Positions 43,714-54,136 of a stretch of 64,000 bases of DNA are shown piece by piece (the first letter of the stretch is position 1; each line of letters begins with the position of its first letter). Under the pieces are notes generated by a model that did no database searches, had not been told where the DNA came from, and was given only the letters and a program-made list of their open reading frames with translations. The DNA is from [Pseudomonas] carboxydohydrogena (GTDB lineage Bacteria > Pseudomonadota > Alphaproteobacteria > Rhizobiales > Xanthobacteraceae). Location: assembly GCF_029030725.1 (NCBI RefSeq), contig NZ_CP113162.1:3207441-3271440 (forward strand), read 5' to 3'. The position numbers and the translations under genes are program-made.

Positions 43714-44367
43714 ATGAACGACCTGGCCAGCATTTACAAAGCGCGATTCGCCAACACGGGACTCGAAAAACGAACCCGCGTATGGAACGTGCTTTGCAGC
43801 CAGTTCTTCCAGAGTTACGTCCCGCGGTCTTCTTCAATCCTTGATCTTGCATGCGGCTACGGCGAGTTCATCAATAACATCGAAGCCTCGAAAAAATATG
43901 CCGTAGACCTCAATCCGGATGCGCCGAAATTTCTCGGACCGGACATAGGCTTTCGGCTCACCCCCGCCCACGACCTGTCTCACTTCGCGGATGATAGCCT
44001 GGACCGCGTCTTTACCTCGAACTTCCTCGAACATCTTCCCGACAAGGCTGCGTGTGACGCCGTGCTTCGGGAGGTCCGGCGCGTTTTAAAACCCGGTGGA
44101 CAGTTCATGATTCTTGGGCCCAATATTCGCTATGCGTATCGCGAGTATTGGGATTATTACGATCATTATTTGCCGCTATCCCACCTGTCGTTAGCCGAAG
44201 GCCTGATGTTGGCAGGCTACAGGCCGAAGACCGTACTTGATCGCTTTCTGCCATACACAATGAATAACGCCGCGCCGACGGCAGACTGGATTATCCATTT
44301 GTATCTTCGGCTGCCATTTGCGTGGAAAATATTCGGCAAGCAATTCTTTGTAGTTGCGGAAAAATGA
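43714..44367 (+). CDS. SAM-dependent class I methyltransferase
   Basis: A 217-residue Methyltransf_11-type protein. The AdoMet motif I is ILDLACGYGEFINNI (residues 42-56), the acidic motif is AVDLNPD, and motif IV is FTSNFLEHLPDK; the post-motif EVRRVLKPGGQFMILGPN is clear. It lies in the glycan locus after a 224-bp gap and before a GtrA gene, so it may O-methylate a sugar or a lipid-linked precursor. The acceptor is unknown. Confidence 0.82.
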   Translation: MNDLASIYKARFANTGLEKRTRVWNVLCSQFFQSYVPRSSSILDLACGYGEFINNIEASKKYAVDLNPDAPKFLGPDIGFRLTPAHDLSHFADDSLDRVFTSNFLEHLPDKAACDAVLREVRRVLKPGGQFMILGPNIRYAYREYWDYYDHYLPLSHLSLAEGLMLAGYRPKTVLDRFLPYTMNNAAPTADWIIHLYLRLPFAWKIFGKQFFVVAEK

Positions 44368-44395
44368 CGAGCTCGGCTGCCACCCCGGTGATACC

Positions 44396-44803
44396 GTGAG
44401 ATATCAATTCGCCCGCTTCATACTTGTTGGAGCCATCGCCGCGGCAGCCAATATCGGAAGCCGCGTCTTTTTTTCTCAATTCATCAGCTTCAAATACGCG
44501 ATCGTGCTGGCCTATTTTGTCGGCATGACGATGGCGTTCTCCTTGTCCCGTCATTTCGTATTTGAGGGCTCCGATAGCCGGATTGAGGGCCAGATCGCGC
44601 GCTTTGGCATCGTCAATCTCGTCGCGCTTGTGCAAATCTGGATCATCAGCATCGGCCTTGCCGATTATGTGTTTCCGCTCATCGGATTCACATGGCGCCC
44701 TGAATTCGTCGCTCACACCATCGGAGTTCTCAGCCCCGTGGTGACAAGTTATCTGGGCCACAAACATTTTACGTTTCGAAAATCATTCGGCAGGAACGCA
44801 TGA
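44396..44803 (+). CDS. GtrA-family small membrane protein
   Basis: A 135-residue protein with four predicted membrane segments (residues about 6-24, 35-54, 72-92 and 103-122) and GtrA features: FILVGAIAAAANIG near the start, FSLSRHFVFEG after helix 2, and YLGHKHFTFRK at the end. GtrA proteins help move or assemble polyprenyl-linked sugars; mycobacterial Rv3789, encoded next to dprE1, is one. The start is uncertain: GTG 44396 gives the normal length, while TTG 44354 overlaps the methyltransferase gene. It overlaps the next gene by four bases. Confidence 0.83.
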   Translation: MRYQFARFILVGAIAAAANIGSRVFFSQFISFKYAIVLAYFVGMTMAFSLSRHFVFEGSDSRIEGQIARFGIVNLVALVQIWIISIGLADYVFPLIGFTWRPEFVAHTIGVLSPVVTSYLGHKHFTFRKSFGRNA

Positions 44804-46728
44804 CTGAAATCGCCGCATCCAAACCATGGCATGATGGGCGTTTTGCAAAAATTCTTCTGCTCGCCATAGCCCCCATCGCGGCACTGGCATCGACCAAACC
44901 GACGAACTTTAATATGCCCGGCCTCGGCCTCGATCCATCCTGGACCGCCGCGGCGCTTTATGCGACTCGCCAGAAATTATCCTTTGGTTCGGAATTCGTA
45001 TTCACGTCCGGGCCGCTTTCGCCACTCTACACGCGATTATTTCCTCTCGACGCCGCGCCATTGGTGCTTGTCATCAGCCTCCTGTGGGCTGCGGTTTTTG
45101 CGCGGCTGCTTTATCAAACAGCTCTCGGCTTTCAAAACACAAACGGGCGGCTTTTCTATCTGTATATTCTCCTGCTCGGACTCGCTGCACCGGTTATGCT
45201 TTCTGACGGAGTCACGCTGTTTGTAATGTACGGCGCCAGTGTTCTTTATCTCCGGAAGAAAATTGGACCTGCATCCCTCACGCTTGCCATTTGCGTCACG
45301 GCGGCATTCTGTGCAGCGAAATTCTCTTTCCTCGTCTTTGCATTACCCGCCTGCCTTATTCTTGATGCAGCTTCCCTGCCGAGGAAAGAACCTCCCTACA
45401 AATCGGGACTGCTTCTCCTGAGCATGTTCGCGCTGTTCGTCGCTTGCGGCCAATCGCCCTTCTCTTTTCCCGGCTACGTCAAAGCTTCCCTTGAGGTCGC
45501 GGCCGGCTATTCGCCAGCGATGAGTATCGGAACAAGGGGCGTCGAACTTCTACTTTGGCTCATTACCGCAACGGGCCTCATATATCTTTCACTCAGAAAC
45601 GAACTGACGATACAAGCGATCCTCGAGTGCCTTCTCCTGTGCGGTTATCTACTCGTCCTGCTCAAGGCCGGGTTCGTCCGCAACGACGGCCATACCCTGA
45701 TCGCATGGACTGGAATATTTCTCGCAATTCCGCTGATCCTCTCTGCGGCGCAAGAAACGTCGCTTCACCGCGGGCGAATAGCTTTTTCGATGATGCTATG
45801 CGTCTTTTTTCTTTTCAAAATTAGCGGCGTTAGTCTGCGAACATTCGATCCATTTCGGCCTGTAAAAGATGCAGCATCGCAAAGCGCCGCCGTCTTCAGG
45901 ATAGCTCTGCATCCACGGGCCTGGGTGGATGGAATGACAAACAGCTTTCGACAGGCCGAGCGAACGAACGCTCACGAATCCTCCCTTCCATCCGTCAACG
46001 GCCCGGTGGACATAATCCCCTCCCGTCAGAGCGAGGTTATTGCAAAAAAACTCGACTACCGCCCGCGCCCCACGGTGCAGGAGTATTCGACCTATTCCGC
46101 CAGCCTCATCCGGAGGAACCGCGAATTTTACGAATCCACGCGCGCACCGGAATTTATTCTGTTCGCTCCGGGCTCGATTGATGGCCGGCATCCCGCCTCA
46201 GCGGAAGGCGCATTGTGGCCGCTCTTTTTACGAAACTATGAACTTGTCGCCAGCACGGAGGATATCGTCACACTTCAAAAACGAAATGCCAGCCTGAAAG
46301 AAATTCTGCAAAAGCCGATTTTAATACAATCGACGATAGAGAAGCCCGTAAGTGTACCCGCTTCTCCTTCTGCCCTCTTCGTCAAAATCAATGTAGAATA
46401 TTCCCTGGTTGGCAAGATCCTCGCGATCCTGTTCAAGCCGCCACTCGTGCGCCTGAAGGTTATTTATCAAGACGGAGGGTCTCAAGGCTATCGCCTGATC
46501 CCGGAAATGGCGCGGCAAGGCGCCGTTCTGGTCCCTACTGTTACGACGGCGGAGGATTTCCGCAAGTTTTGTACAAATTCGCATCTCGACGAGTTGAAGC
46601 GCCCAAAGACTCTCCAACTCGACATTGGAAAGATCGGGCGCTGGGCCTATCAAAATACTGTTTCGTTTTCTTTTGCAGGGCTTGATCTGGATTCAATTTC
46701 AAACGCTAGCGAAACGCATCCCAAGTGA
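44800..46728 (+). CDS. Polytopic membrane protein, candidate GT-C glycosyltransferase
   Basis: A 642-residue protein with roughly ten membrane helices in residues 15-350, then a soluble, probably periplasmic C-terminal domain of about 290 residues. The loop after helix 1 carries an acidic motif (GLGLDPSW, D45), the position of the catalytic aspartate in GT-C enzymes that use polyprenyl-phosphate sugars. A second acidic/aromatic site is not obvious. Placement after arabinose-donor genes and gtrA makes it a candidate arabinofuranosyltransferase; I do not recognise a named family, so this is inference. Confidence 0.65.
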   Translation: MTEIAASKPWHDGRFAKILLLAIAPIAALASTKPTNFNMPGLGLDPSWTAAALYATRQKLSFGSEFVFTSGPLSPLYTRLFPLDAAPLVLVISLLWAAVFARLLYQTALGFQNTNGRLFYLYILLLGLAAPVMLSDGVTLFVMYGASVLYLRKKIGPASLTLAICVTAAFCAAKFSFLVFALPACLILDAASLPRKEPPYKSGLLLLSMFALFVACGQSPFSFPGYVKASLEVAAGYSPAMSIGTRGVELLLWLITATGLIYLSLRNELTIQAILECLLLCGYLLVLLKAGFVRNDGHTLIAWTGIFLAIPLILSAAQETSLHRGRIAFSMMLCVFFLFKISGVSLRTFDPFRPVKDAASQSAAVFRIALHPRAWVDGMTNSFRQAERTNAHESSLPSVNGPVDIIPSRQSEVIAKKLDYRPRPTVQEYSTYSASLIRRNREFYESTRAPEFILFAPGSIDGRHPASAEGALWPLFLRNYELVASTEDIVTLQKRNASLKEILQKPILIQSTIEKPVSVPASPSALFVKINVEYSLVGKILAILFKPPLVRLKVIYQDGGSQGYRLIPEMARQGAVLVPTVTTAEDFRKFCTNSHLDELKRPKTLQLDIGKIGRWAYQNTVSFSFAGLDLDSISNASETHPK

Positions 46729-47990
46729 CACCGAAAATCTTTTCTGAACAAATTTCCGATCGAGGCGTTTGGGCATTCCCGCTTCTATTCGTCATCCTTG
46801 CCTTTGTAAAAGCCCCTACGCTTTTTATCGATCCGCGGTTTTGGGCAGAGGAAGGATCAAGGTTTTTCCAGCCATTTTGGACAAAGCATTTTATTGAATG
46901 CATCCTGACGATCTACATCGGCAGTTATCAATTCCTGACAAACCTATCCGTCTTTTTGGCAACGCTGCTACCGCTCAAATACGCGCCCGCGGTCACAACC
47001 TATTTAGCCTTGGCACTTCATTCACTTGTCGCATTCCAAATCGGCCTTTTCGCAAAGGAGCATGGCATACGGCTTGGTGTTGGCTTTTTGCTGATAATCG
47101 CATGGGCCTTCCTCCCGGCGACCTACGAAGTCTGGCTCACCTCCACCAACCTTCAGTGGCTAACCGGCGTATCCATGTTGCTCGTGCTCTGCATGCCAAG
47201 CTCGGCACTCGATCGGGGGCGACCGACGTATCTTATCTGGACAGCGCTATGCGCCGTATCCGGCGTACCCGCCACAATATTGGCGCCGCTCTTCGTTGGA
47301 AGATCTCTGGTCGAAAAAAACAAAACACTATTGTGGATCGGCCTGCTTCTTACAGCAGGCGCGCTCCTTCAACTGACGATCATCACCCACAGCACGATAA
47401 CCGGCAGAAGCTTCGATTTCGATGTTGTTGGGCTGTCTATGTCTATCGCACTCCAGACGATTCTGGTCTCATTTTTGGGTATTTCCGCGACAGACAGCCT
47501 TGCCAATAATATCAAATCGGCACTCCCCGACATTGCGGTCGTGACGTATCCAATCTTTCTCGCCGCAATTCTTATCGGCGCAACAGCTTTCTATCTCGCA
47601 TGGAGAAGCCCGCATCGATCGATCGCGGCTTATATCGCAGCCGCTGCCATTGTTGTTTCCGTCGTACAGGTTTTCGGAGCCCTTGGAAATTCATGGATCA
47701 TGGTTTCGGGCATGGGCGGAGCCCGGTATTTCCTGCTTGGCCAAATCGCGCTCAGTCTCTTGCTCGCACTCGGAACGACGTCCCCAAATCTTCACCTGAA
47801 GCGACTGGCTACAATTTTACTTGTTGCGATGTGCCTGGTCCATGTGACCGAGAGAATCGCGAAATCAAAATCGTTCCGTTCAGCTCTCACTGGACCATCC
47901 TGGCAACAGCAAATCGACCACTGTCCGTCTGATCATGCCTGCCGTATCGATATCTGGCCAAGAGGCTGGCACATAGACATCATGACCTGA
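46725..47990 (+). CDS. Polytopic membrane protein, second candidate GT-C glycosyltransferase
   Basis: A 421-residue protein with about ten hydrophobic segments. The first loop has DPRFWAEEGSRFF (D36, E42, E43), again the GT-C type of acidic first loop. The C-terminus (PSWQQQIDHCPSDHACRIDIWPRGWHIDIM) is a short soluble tail with two cysteines that may form a disulfide. Start is GTG 46725, overlapping the preceding stop (GTGA). It is co-transcribed with the previous gene. Family unknown; a transferase or flippase role in glycan assembly is inferred. Confidence 0.65.
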   Translation: MTPKIFSEQISDRGVWAFPLLFVILAFVKAPTLFIDPRFWAEEGSRFFQPFWTKHFIECILTIYIGSYQFLTNLSVFLATLLPLKYAPAVTTYLALALHSLVAFQIGLFAKEHGIRLGVGFLLIIAWAFLPATYEVWLTSTNLQWLTGVSMLLVLCMPSSALDRGRPTYLIWTALCAVSGVPATILAPLFVGRSLVEKNKTLLWIGLLLTAGALLQLTIITHSTITGRSFDFDVVGLSMSIALQTILVSFLGISATDSLANNIKSALPDIAVVTYPIFLAAILIGATAFYLAWRSPHRSIAAYIAAAAIVVSVVQVFGALGNSWIMVSGMGGARYFLLGQIALSLLLALGTTSPNLHLKRLATILLVAMCLVHVTERIAKSKSFRSALTGPSWQQQIDHCPSDHACRIDIWPRGWHIDIMT

Positions 47991-48086
47991 TGCAATGACA
48001 AATGCCCGCATGATATGGCCGACCACCGGCGGGCACCGCTCAACATTTTATAGACGCTGAAACAGATCAGGCTCAGGTTCATTTTC

Positions 48087-50330
48087 TCAGGAATGAAGAT
48101 TTACGCCTGATGACGAAAGTCCGAATTCTGTCCGCCGCCATGGGAAAGCAACACGTGGAGGAAACGCCAATTCTATCTTTGGCTGTTCCAGCGACAGACT
48201 GGGGTGATGAAACGGATCACGCTCAAGAATTCCTCCCCACTGCTTTTGCATATATTCAATCTCGCCTTGGAAGCGTTTGAGATCTTCGCCTGAGAGAGCC
48301 AGGCCCCGGCTTTTTGACTCATGATGAGTCAGAACCGCGAATGGACTAAAGATGATGCGATACCCTGCCTGACGAATTCGAATACACAGATCGACATCAT
48401 TAAATGCCACTTGCAAGTCCGCCTCGTTGAATCCCCCGAGTTCGTCAAATACGGATTTCCTGATCGCCATGCAGGCAGCGGTAACGCACGAAACATCTCG
48501 CGCGATGCCCAACGCTCCGGCATATCCGGCAGCCTTTTCCCGCTCCGACACATAGATATGCCCTGCAACCCCCCCGATCCCCAGAACAACACCCGCATGC
48601 TGAATGGTACGATCGGGATACAGAAGCTTGGCGCCTACCACAGCAACATCGGGTTGCAGCAGGCAACGCACCATCTCCTTCAACCACGCGGGATCGATGA
48701 TTTCAGTATCGTTATTGAGAAGCAGCAGGATATCGCCTGCCGCTCTCGCAGCCGCCCGATTATTGATGCGGGAATAATTGAAGGGTCCGGGGCAATCGAC
48801 CACGACGATCCCCGAACGTCTGGCTTCCTCGAGGAATGTTAAAGTTTCCGTTTCAATGCTTCCATTATCCACCAGAATGATTTCCACATCTGGATAGTCA
48901 GTCCGGCGAAACCCGTCGATACAGATCTTCAGGAGATTGGCGCGATCGCGAGTCGGAATAATGACGCTTACTTTGGGCCAGCGGGCCGGATCGTTTCGGA
49001 TAACGCGATGATAATTGTTGGCAGCCGTCGCAACTGTGACTGCCTGGCCTGCGGCTTCAAAATGTTCAGCAAGCACCTTGCGCGCCGAGGCCGTCGCTCT
49101 CTCAAGTTGCGTCGATGAGAACGTCCCAGCGTTTCCATAGATTCTCCAATGATACAGAATATGGGGCACGTGTATGACCGGCTCTTTCGTGGCTGAAACC
49201 GCACGCAGCACAAGGTCATAATCCTGACTGCCTTCCGCCCCGTATCGCAAGCCGCCCAGACTGCGCACCATCGAGGCACGAATGACCGTGAGATGGTTCA
49301 GGTAATTCTGCCCGTACAACCGCTCGGGATTCCAATCCGGCTTGAAGAAATGGCCATAACGCCTCCCGTTCTGGTCGAGCTTGTCTTCGTCAGAATAGAA
49401 GATGTCCGAGTCGGGATGGCGATTGATGTAACCGGCCATCGTCGCAAGCGCGTGGGCCGATAGAACATCATCGTGATCGAGAAAAACAATATAGTCGCCA
49501 CCGGCAAGCTCGAGCGCCGAATTGGTGGCCGCACTGATGCCGCCGTTCTCCTCCCGCAACGCGACTTTTATTCTGCCATCTTCCACCGACAGGTTTTCCA
49601 GACATTCGCGAACGTGCGGTTGCGGCGAAGCATCGTCCGCAAGGCATAATTCCCAGTCCTGATAAATCTGGTTTTTAACCGATGAGACCATTTCCGCGAG
49701 AATATGCCGCGGGGTGTTATAGACAGGCACAACGATAGAGAACTTGGGTTTGATTTTCAGTTCCGAGACAAACTGGGAGATTTGTGCATCTTCCCCCGCG
49801 TACAGCGTATCGTAACGATCGATCCACTCGTAATACATCAAGCGCTCTACGAAGCCCTCCTTCATCTTCAATAATCGAGAGATGAGTGAGAAAAATCCGG
49901 ATAGCCCGCTTTTCGAAAACCGCTCGCGATGCCGAAATGCAACGCGCCATAATGCTTCAAGCCGATACAATCGACGAGCCCTTACCCTGAGACTCGATCC
50001 GTGGGATAGATCCCCTTCACTCCGTACGATCAGGCCGACGCCATTTATTCGGCCGGTCATCCGCAAGACTTCGCGGATCGTTCCAGATTTTCCGGGAATG
50101 ATCTGGACTTTCGACTCCAGATGTCCACCGGATCGCTGCACGAGAAAATAGCGGCGCTGCCCTTCTCCATGCTTCCGCGCACTGTCGACGACCTGAATTT
50201 CCACCCAACCGCGCCAGCCTCCCCGCGGAGGCTGAAGGTCAAATCGCTGGACAGGCCCGTCATAGGTGAATGTGCTTGTGATTCCTGAAACGCGGCCACC
50301 GATCCTTTGAATGACTCGTAAAAAGCCCAT
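48087..50330 (-). CDS. Large glycosyltransferase with two GT2 domains
   Basis: A 747-residue protein. After an N-terminal region of about 190 residues come a first GT2 domain (FSIVVPVYNTPRHILAEMVSSV, LADDASPQ, FLDHDDVLS, FYSDEDKLD) and a second (KVSVIIPTRDRANLLKICID, LVDNGSIETET, LLNNDTEIIDPAWLKEM, AFNDVDLCIRIRQAGYRIIFSP). Both have D-x-D-type metal sites, so both may be active, building a disaccharide unit. Such proteins with rhamnosyltransferase-type GT2 domains are common in O-antigen loci. It is convergent with the arabinose/GT-C genes. Confidence 0.87.
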   Translation of the reverse strand: MGFLRVIQRIGGRVSGITSTFTYDGPVQRFDLQPPRGGWRGWVEIQVVDSARKHGEGQRRYFLVQRSGGHLESKVQIIPGKSGTIREVLRMTGRINGVGLIVRSEGDLSHGSSLRVRARRLYRLEALWRVAFRHRERFSKSGLSGFFSLISRLLKMKEGFVERLMYYEWIDRYDTLYAGEDAQISQFVSELKIKPKFSIVVPVYNTPRHILAEMVSSVKNQIYQDWELCLADDASPQPHVRECLENLSVEDGRIKVALREENGGISAATNSALELAGGDYIVFLDHDDVLSAHALATMAGYINRHPDSDIFYSDEDKLDQNGRRYGHFFKPDWNPERLYGQNYLNHLTVIRASMVRSLGGLRYGAEGSQDYDLVLRAVSATKEPVIHVPHILYHWRIYGNAGTFSSTQLERATASARKVLAEHFEAAGQAVTVATAANNYHRVIRNDPARWPKVSVIIPTRDRANLLKICIDGFRRTDYPDVEIILVDNGSIETETLTFLEEARRSGIVVVDCPGPFNYSRINNRAAARAAGDILLLLNNDTEIIDPAWLKEMVRCLLQPDVAVVGAKLLYPDRTIQHAGVVLGIGGVAGHIYVSEREKAAGYAGALGIARDVSCVTAACMAIRKSVFDELGGFNEADLQVAFNDVDLCIRIRQAGYRIIFSPFAVLTHHESKSRGLALSGEDLKRFQGEIEYMQKQWGGILERDPFHHPSLSLEQPKIELAFPPRVAFPWRRTEFGLSSSGVNLHS

Positions 50331-50685
50331 TATCGTCTCGCGAGAAGGCAGATAGAAATGACGAATTGTACCGCACGCTTAAAACGCTCGGGAGTTATTT
50401 CAAAAACACGTATGCACTTCAGGTTGTGGCATCGATCAATCCTACTAGCGCATATTTATCAGCGTCACCGGATCAAAGTGATTGCCGGTAGCCCCGAGGA
50501 GGCGATTTGCCCATCGAGACCAAACGCACCCGATTAACCTGACGGCACCCGGATAAAGGAAGATGTTGCCGATGGTTTCGGCGTGTCTAACCATTTCATA
50601 TCCTGTATAAACCTCGCCTTCAGGAACAGGTCCTTCTGATTGGTCGCGCCGCCATCTCATTGATTTCAATAGAAAATTACATCGA
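50331..50685. other. Intergenic region between the GT2 gene and rmlB
   Basis: This 355-bp divergent region holds no supported gene. An open frame on the minus strand (50445-50843) runs through it, but half of it is antisense to rmlB and it lacks a ribosome-binding site. It presumably contains promoters for both neighbours; I could not fix a convincing -35/-10 pair. Confidence 0.5.
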
Positions 50686-51765
50686 ATGACCGCACTCTCC
50701 TCCTCTCCCATCCTCGTCACCGGCGGCGCGGGATTTATCGGCTCGAACTTCATCCGGGTCTGGCTGGGGCGCGAGACCGCGCCAATCGTTAATCTCGACA
50801 AGCTGACATACGCGGGCAATCTCGAAAACTTCAGCGATCTCACCAGTCAGCAACTCGAGTTCGTTCACGGCGACATCGGAGATGTCGCGCTGCTGAAGAA
50901 GCTGCTCGCGCGTGTGCGCCCTCGCGCCATCGTCAATTTCGCGGCCGAGTCCCATGTCGATCGCTCCATCCACGGTCCCGGCGATTTCATCGCAACCAAT
51001 GTCGTCGGCACGTTTCATTTGCTGGAGTGCGCGAGAGAATATTGGTCGCATCTGGGCAAAGCCGAGCAGGACGCATTCCGCTTCCTCCATGTCTCGACGG
51101 ACGAGGTCTACGGCACCCTGTCCGCGGACGATCCGGCCTTCTCCGAAACCAATGCCTATCTGCCGAACAGCCCTTACGCGGCATCGAAAGCCGCGTCGGA
51201 TCATCTCGTCCGCGCCTGGTATCACACCTACGGGCTTCCGGTTATCACCACGAACTGCTCGAACAATTACGGCCCGTATCAGTTTCCTGAAAAGCTGATC
51301 CCGCTGATGATCCATAACGCCATCACCGGTAAGCCGCTGCCTGTCTATGGCGACGGACTTCAGATCCGGGACTGGCTCCATGTCGAGGATCACTGCGAAG
51401 CCATCCGGCGCGTTCTCGCCGCAGGCCAGCTCGGCGAGACTTACAACATCGGCGGCAACAGCGAGAAAGCCAACATCGACGTGGTTCATACGCTTTGCGG
51501 CATTCTGGACGCCGAGCATCCCCGCTCCGATGGTCAGTCCTATACAACCCAGATTGCATTCGTGAAGGACAGGCCCGGACACGATCGCCGCTATGCCATC
51601 GACGCCACGCGGATCAAAAATGAACTCGGCTGGACACCGAAGGAGACCTTCGAATCCGGCCTGCTCAAAACCGTCCGCTGGTATCTTGCCAATTCAACCT
51701 GGACCGACCGCGTGATTTCCGGCGCATACCGCGACTGGATTCAGAAGAATTATTCGGCACGGTGA
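50686..51765 (+). CDS. rmlB: dTDP-glucose 4,6-dehydratase RmlB
   Basis: A 359-residue extended SDR that makes dTDP-4-keto-6-deoxyglucose, second step of dTDP-L-rhamnose synthesis. NAD motif [14 protein letters not shown] (residues 8-21), catalytic STDEVYG and Y-x3-K ([12 protein letters not shown]), [14 protein letters not shown] and [10 protein letters not shown] are all present, as in every RmlB. Its stop overlaps the rmlD GTG start by three bases. With rmlD, rmlA and rmlC it forms a complete coupled operon. Confidence 0.96.
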   Translation: MTALSSSPILVTGGAGFIGSNFIRVWLGRETAPIVNLDKLTYAGNLENFSDLTSQQLEFVHGDIGDVALLKKLLARVRPRAIVNFAAESHVDRSIHGPGDFIATNVVGTFHLLECAREYWSHLGKAEQDAFRFLHVSTDEVYGTLSADDPAFSETNAYLPNSPYAASKAASDHLVRAWYHTYGLPVITTNCSNNYGPYQFPEKLIPLMIHNAITGKPLPVYGDGLQIRDWLHVEDHCEAIRRVLAAGQLGETYNIGGNSEKANIDVVHTLCGILDAEHPRSDGQSYTTQIAFVKDRPGHDRRYAIDATRIKNELGWTPKETFESGLLKTVRWYLANSTWTDRVISGAYRDWIQKNYSAR

Positions 51766-52685
51766 CAGCTTTGCGTATTCTGCTGCTGGGCAAAGACGGT
51801 CAGGTCGGCACATCTTTGCAACCCCGGTTGGCAAAGCTCGGAGACGTTGCCGCGCACAACCGCACAACGTGCGATCTCGGCGACGCAGACCAACTGCGGA
51901 ACGTCATCCGCGCAACCCGCCCCGACCTGATCGTCAATGCCGTAGCCTACACCGCCGTCGACAAGGCCGAGACGGACGCAGCCCTTTGCCACAGGATCAA
52001 TGCCGAAGCGCCCGGCATTCTCGCCGAGGAAGCCAAGGCTCTGGGTGCATGGCTGATCCATTATTCAACGGATTACGTTTTCGACGGAAGCAAAACGGCA
52101 GCCTATGCCGAGAACGATCCCCCCTCTCCGCTCAGCGTCTATGGCCGCTCGAAACTCGCCGGCGATGACGCCATCGCATCGGCCCTGCCGGACCATTCCA
52201 TTCTGCGCGTTAGCTGGGTCTATGGCGTGACGGGCCGGAATTTCGCAAAGACCATCCTGAAGCTCGCCTCGGAGCGAGACGAATTGCGCATCGTCGCCGA
52301 CCAATTCGGCGCCCCGACATCGGCTGAGCTGATTGCGGAGACCACGGCCGAGATCATCGCGCGCTATCTTGCCTCACCCCATCGCGGAAATGCCGCGCTC
52401 GCTCGCGGGATTTTCAACCTTGCCCCTTCGGGACGCACGTCGTGGCATCACTATGCCGTCGAACTCGTTCGCGAGGCAGAACGGCAAGGCTGGCCGCTCA
52501 AACTCTCCGAGGACAGGATCATCCCCATTTCAACGGAGGACTATCCGACGCCCGCCGCGCGCCCCCGGAATTCGCTTCTCGACACGACAAAGCTGCGCCA
52601 TCTGCTTGGCTACGACCTTCCCCAATGGCAAACTCCGCTGCGGGAATTCATTGCCCAATTACATGACGTGAACAGACAGGCTTGA
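51762..52685 (+). CDS. rmlD: dTDP-4-dehydrorhamnose reductase RmlD
   Basis: A 307-residue RmlD, the last enzyme of dTDP-L-rhamnose synthesis. Motifs: [13 protein letters not shown] (NAD(P) site, residues 5-17), [21 protein letters not shown] and the catalytic Y-x3-K in [11 protein letters not shown], then LRVSWVYG. Start is GTG 51762, overlapping rmlB. It is followed after one base by the rmlA ATG, consistent with one transcript. Confidence 0.95.
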   Translation: MTALRILLLGKDGQVGTSLQPRLAKLGDVAAHNRTTCDLGDADQLRNVIRATRPDLIVNAVAYTAVDKAETDAALCHRINAEAPGILAEEAKALGAWLIHYSTDYVFDGSKTAAYAENDPPSPLSVYGRSKLAGDDAIASALPDHSILRVSWVYGVTGRNFAKTILKLASERDELRIVADQFGAPTSAELIAETTAEIIARYLASPHRGNAALARGIFNLAPSGRTSWHHYAVELVREAERQGWPLKLSEDRIIPISTEDYPTPAARPRNSLLDTTKLRHLLGYDLPQWQTPLREFIAQLHDVNRQA

Positions 52686-52686
52686 T

Positions 52687-53583
52687 ATGGCTTTTGACCG
52701 CACGCGAAAGGGTATCGTTCTGGCCGGCGGCTCGGGCACCCGCCTGCACCCGGCGACGATCGCCGTCAGCAAGCAACTCCTGCCGGTCTTCGACAAGCCG
52801 ATGATCTATTACCCGCTGACCGTGCTGATGCTGGCGGGCATTCGTGAAATCCTGATCATCTCCACGCCGCAAGACACACCACGCTTCATGCAGCTTCTGG
52901 GCGACGGCTCGAAATGGGGCATGCGGCTCGAATATGCCGTTCAGGAACGGCCGGAAGGGCTGGCCCAAGCGCTGACGATTGCCGCTCCCTTCGTCGGTCA
53001 GGATGATGTCACGCTCGTCCTCGGCGACAATATTTTTTACGGGCATGGACTGCCGGACTTGCTGGACTCGGCCTCCAGCCACAAAAACGGGGCGACCGTT
53101 TTCGCCTATCGCGTCCACGATCCGGAGCGTTATGGCGTGGTCGAGTTCGACAAGAACCATCGCGCGCTGTCGATCGAGGAAAAACCGCAAAAACCAAAAT
53201 CCTCTTACGCCGTCACCGGCCTGTATTTCTACGACAACGAGGCCATTGCTCATGCGCGCGCGATCAAGCCCTCGGCGCGCGGCGAACTGGAAATCACCGA
53301 CGTCAACCGGCGCTACCTTGAAGCAGGCCTTTTGAACGTCGAGATTCTCGGCCGCGGGTTCGCATGGCTCGATACCGGCACGCACGAATCCCTTTTGGAG
53401 GCGAGCCAGTTCGTCGCCACGCTGGAGCATCGTCAGGGGGTGAAGGTCGCCTGTCCCGAGGAAATCGCTTTCAATCATAAATGGATCGATGCGGCCCAGC
53501 TCGATGTTCTCGCCACCGCACTCGGCAAGACCGGCTATGGCCAGTACTTGAAAAATCTGCTGCGCGAGGAGACCCCCTCATGA
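52687..53583 (+). CDS. rmlA: Glucose-1-phosphate thymidylyltransferase RmlA
   Basis: A 298-residue nucleotidyltransferase that makes dTDP-glucose, the first step of the rhamnose pathway. Signature [33 protein letters not shown] (residues 11-43), allosteric-type RmlA length, and [24 protein letters not shown] are present. Stop overlaps the rmlC start (ATGA at 53580-53583). Confidence 0.96.
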   Translation: MAFDRTRKGIVLAGGSGTRLHPATIAVSKQLLPVFDKPMIYYPLTVLMLAGIREILIISTPQDTPRFMQLLGDGSKWGMRLEYAVQERPEGLAQALTIAAPFVGQDDVTLVLGDNIFYGHGLPDLLDSASSHKNGATVFAYRVHDPERYGVVEFDKNHRALSIEEKPQKPKSSYAVTGLYFYDNEAIAHARAIKPSARGELEITDVNRRYLEAGLLNVEILGRGFAWLDTGTHESLLEASQFVATLEHRQGVKVACPEEIAFNHKWIDAAQLDVLATALGKTGYGQYLKNLLREETPS

Positions 53584-54122
53584 AAGTGACGGCGACCGCG
53601 CTGGACGGCGTCATGGTGGTTGAACCATCCCTTTTTTCCGACGCCCGCGGATATTTCTTCGAGAGTTTCAATCATCAGCGTTTTCGCGAATCTGTCGCGG
53701 ATGTGCCATTCGTTCAGGACAATCAGTCGTTCTCGAAAAAAGGTGTCGTGCGCGGCCTGCATTACCAGATCGCGCCGAAGGCGCAGGGCAAGCTGGTGCG
53801 GGTGCTTGCAGGAGAGATTTTCGATGTCGTCGTCGACATCCGGCGCAATTCGCCCCGGTTCGGACAATGGACCGGAATCGTTCTCAGCGCGGATAACAAA
53901 AAGCAGCTCTGGATTCCGGAGGGCTTCGCCCACGGCTTTCAGGTTCTGAGCGAGACGGCCGAAGTCATTTACAAAACGACGGACTACTGGTCCGCCGAGC
54001 ACGAACGCGCGATCCGCTGGAACGATCCGGCCGTCGGCATCGATTGGCCGCTGAAAATAAACCCGATCATTTCCGGCAAGGACAATGACGCGCCCCTCCT
54101 GAGCGCGGCAACCCTTGTATAA
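53580..54122 (+). CDS. rmlC: dTDP-4-dehydrorhamnose 3,5-epimerase RmlC
   Basis: A 180-residue cupin epimerase, third step of dTDP-L-rhamnose synthesis. [29 protein letters not shown] (with the catalytic histidine in RGLHYQ), [16 protein letters not shown] and [25 protein letters not shown] are family segments. I start at ATG 53580, which overlaps the rmlA stop; the longer frame reads through the rmlA coding region. It is convergent with cysI, 14 nt apart. Confidence 0.95.
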   Translation: MKVTATALDGVMVVEPSLFSDARGYFFESFNHQRFRESVADVPFVQDNQSFSKKGVVRGLHYQIAPKAQGKLVRVLAGEIFDVVVDIRRNSPRFGQWTGIVLSADNKKQLWIPEGFAHGFQVLSETAEVIYKTTDYWSAEHERAIRWNDPAVGIDWPLKINPIISGKDNDAPLLSAATLV

Positions 54123-54136
54123 GACGGCATCACACT

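Noticed and set aside
50445..50843. Open frame in the gap before rmlB, minus strand
   Set aside because: Half of it is antisense to the rmlB N-terminus, and the remainder has no start signal or known motif.
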